Shown here: positions 11,044 through 11,630 of the stretch, piece after piece
How positions within the stretch are numbered: the first letter of the stretch is position 1
Layout of the letters: each line of letters starts with the position of its first letter
Source of the DNA: Dehalococcoidia bacterium
GTDB taxonomy: Bacteria > Chloroflexota > Dehalococcoidia > SM23-28-2 > RBG-16-64-32
Direction: 5' to 3'
Length of the DNA: 11,630 nt
Assembly: GCA_030690405.1 (NCBI GenBank)
Contig: JAUYGU010000082.1
Location: forward strand, 1-11,630
Position numbers and translations under genes: made by a program
Notes under the pieces: model-generated
Database searches by the model: none
Told to the model about the DNA's origin: nothing
The model's input: the letters and a program-made list of their open reading frames with translations, nothing else

Positions 11044-11630
11044 CGCAAACGGGAGAGATGGTCCGCCCACCGCGCCCCCGGCGGGATACCGAGGAGGCCA
11101 AGTACCTCTACTGCATCATCAAGTGCAACCGGGAGCGCGACTTCCAGGGCGCGCAAGCGATCGGCGTCCGCGGCGACCACGTGCACACCGTGGTCTCTCG
11201 CGACCTGGCGGCGGTGATCAGCGACTCGCCGGACATGAAGTACGACACTACCCGCGCCAACATGATGGCGCACCAGACGGTCATCGAGCGGGTGATGAAT
11301 GAGGGGCTCACCGTCCTGCCCATAAGGTTCGGGACTGTGACCAAGCCAGGCACGACCACGCCGGTCGAGGACATCCGGCATAAGCTCTTGGACCGCAAGT
11401 CCGACGAGTTGGGGGATCTCTATCGGCAGATGGACGGCAGGGTGGAGCTGGGCCTCAAGGCCCTCTGGCGCGATGTGAAAGCGATCTTCGAGGAGCTGGT
11501 CGCGGAGAACAGAGCCATACGGACGGCCAGAGGCGCTCTCCTGCCGCGCATGTCGCGGCCGGCGGAGACGACCCGCTTCGACAGGATGCGACTGGGGGAG
11601 ACGGTAAAGGCCGCGCTGGATCGCAAGCGG
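11040..11630 (+). CDS. Second GvpF/L-family protein (3' end beyond window)
   Basis: The frame is open from the ATG at 11040 to the right edge, 197 codons. After a charged 18-residue lead it shows the GvpF/L pattern: KYLYCIIKC (21-29), HVHTVVSRDLAAVIS (47-61), MKYDTTRANMMAHQTVIERV (66-85), LTVLPIRFGTV (90-100), and VELGLKALWRDVKAIFEEL (135-153), which is followed by a basic helix. The match of MAHQ-VIERVM and VLP-I-RFGT to the gene just before shows a tandem pair, although the two have diverged widely. GvpF and GvpL are usually both present and have separate roles in assembly; I cannot tell which one this is. Whether it also carries a J-domain or other extension is unknown. The start overlaps the previous stop (ATGA), so the two are translated together. 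Confidence 0.93.
   Translation, partial: MTQTGEMVRPPRPRRDTEEAKYLYCIIKCNRERDFQGAQAIGVRGDHVHTVVSRDLAAVISDSPDMKYDTTRANMMAHQTVIERVMNEGLTVLPIRFGTVTKPGTTTPVEDIRHKLLDRKSDELGDLYRQMDGRVELGLKALWRDVKAIFEELVAENRAIRTARGALLPRMSRPAETTRFDRMRLGETVKAALDRKR

Overview
The window is most of a gas vesicle (gvp) gene cluster on high-GC DNA (roughly 60-65% by eye). It lies in an environmental-type bacterium, probably a member of the Chloroflexota or a similar GC-rich phylum. The gas vesicle assignment rests on direct recognition of GvpA, GvpN, GvpH, two GvpF/L proteins and a GvpC-like repeat protein. The phylum guess is weak. It rests on base composition and on dispersed intergenic palindromes that I associate from memory with such genomes.

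Layout. The left arm (1-3277) reads leftwards as one tight operon: a 258-aa protein of unknown function with an AbrB-like N-terminus, GvpH (small heat-shock-like), a 356-aa protein with an HExxH motif, and a CDC48/VCP-type AAA ATPase that runs off the left edge. A roughly 520-bp divergent intergenic region (3278-3797) carries a cluster of CTAG motifs. The right arm reads rightwards. It starts with a secreted double-psi beta-barrel-like protein and an orphan NarL/FixJ response regulator. After a control region rich in inverted repeats come gvpA (5377-5583), two GC hairpins, and a GvpC-like protein made of 25-residue repeats with a C-terminal winged-helix-like domain. Next are a 116-aa protein of six CxxCxGxG zinc motifs, gvpN, a tiny AbrB-type protein, a basic coiled-coil protein, and a second six-motif zinc protein (130 aa). 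The arm ends with an internally duplicated 165-aa protein, a 76-aa protein with two membrane segments, a GvpF/L protein fused to a DnaJ J-domain, and a second GvpF/L cut by the right edge. The last junctions are ATGA or TGATG overlaps, so this part is one translationally coupled operon.

How it may work together. GvpA is the shell protein. The GvpC-like protein would coat and stiffen the ribs. GvpN and GvpF/L take part in nucleation and assembly. The striking theme is chaperone parts placed among structural genes: a J-domain on GvpF/L, the DnaJ-type zinc region as two separate proteins, an Hsp20-like GvpH, and an unfoldase-type AAA ATPase. I read this as a dispersed DnaJ-like system dedicated to handling the very hydrophobic GvpA; that reading is inference. 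GvpJ, K, G and S were not seen and may lie to the right of the window.
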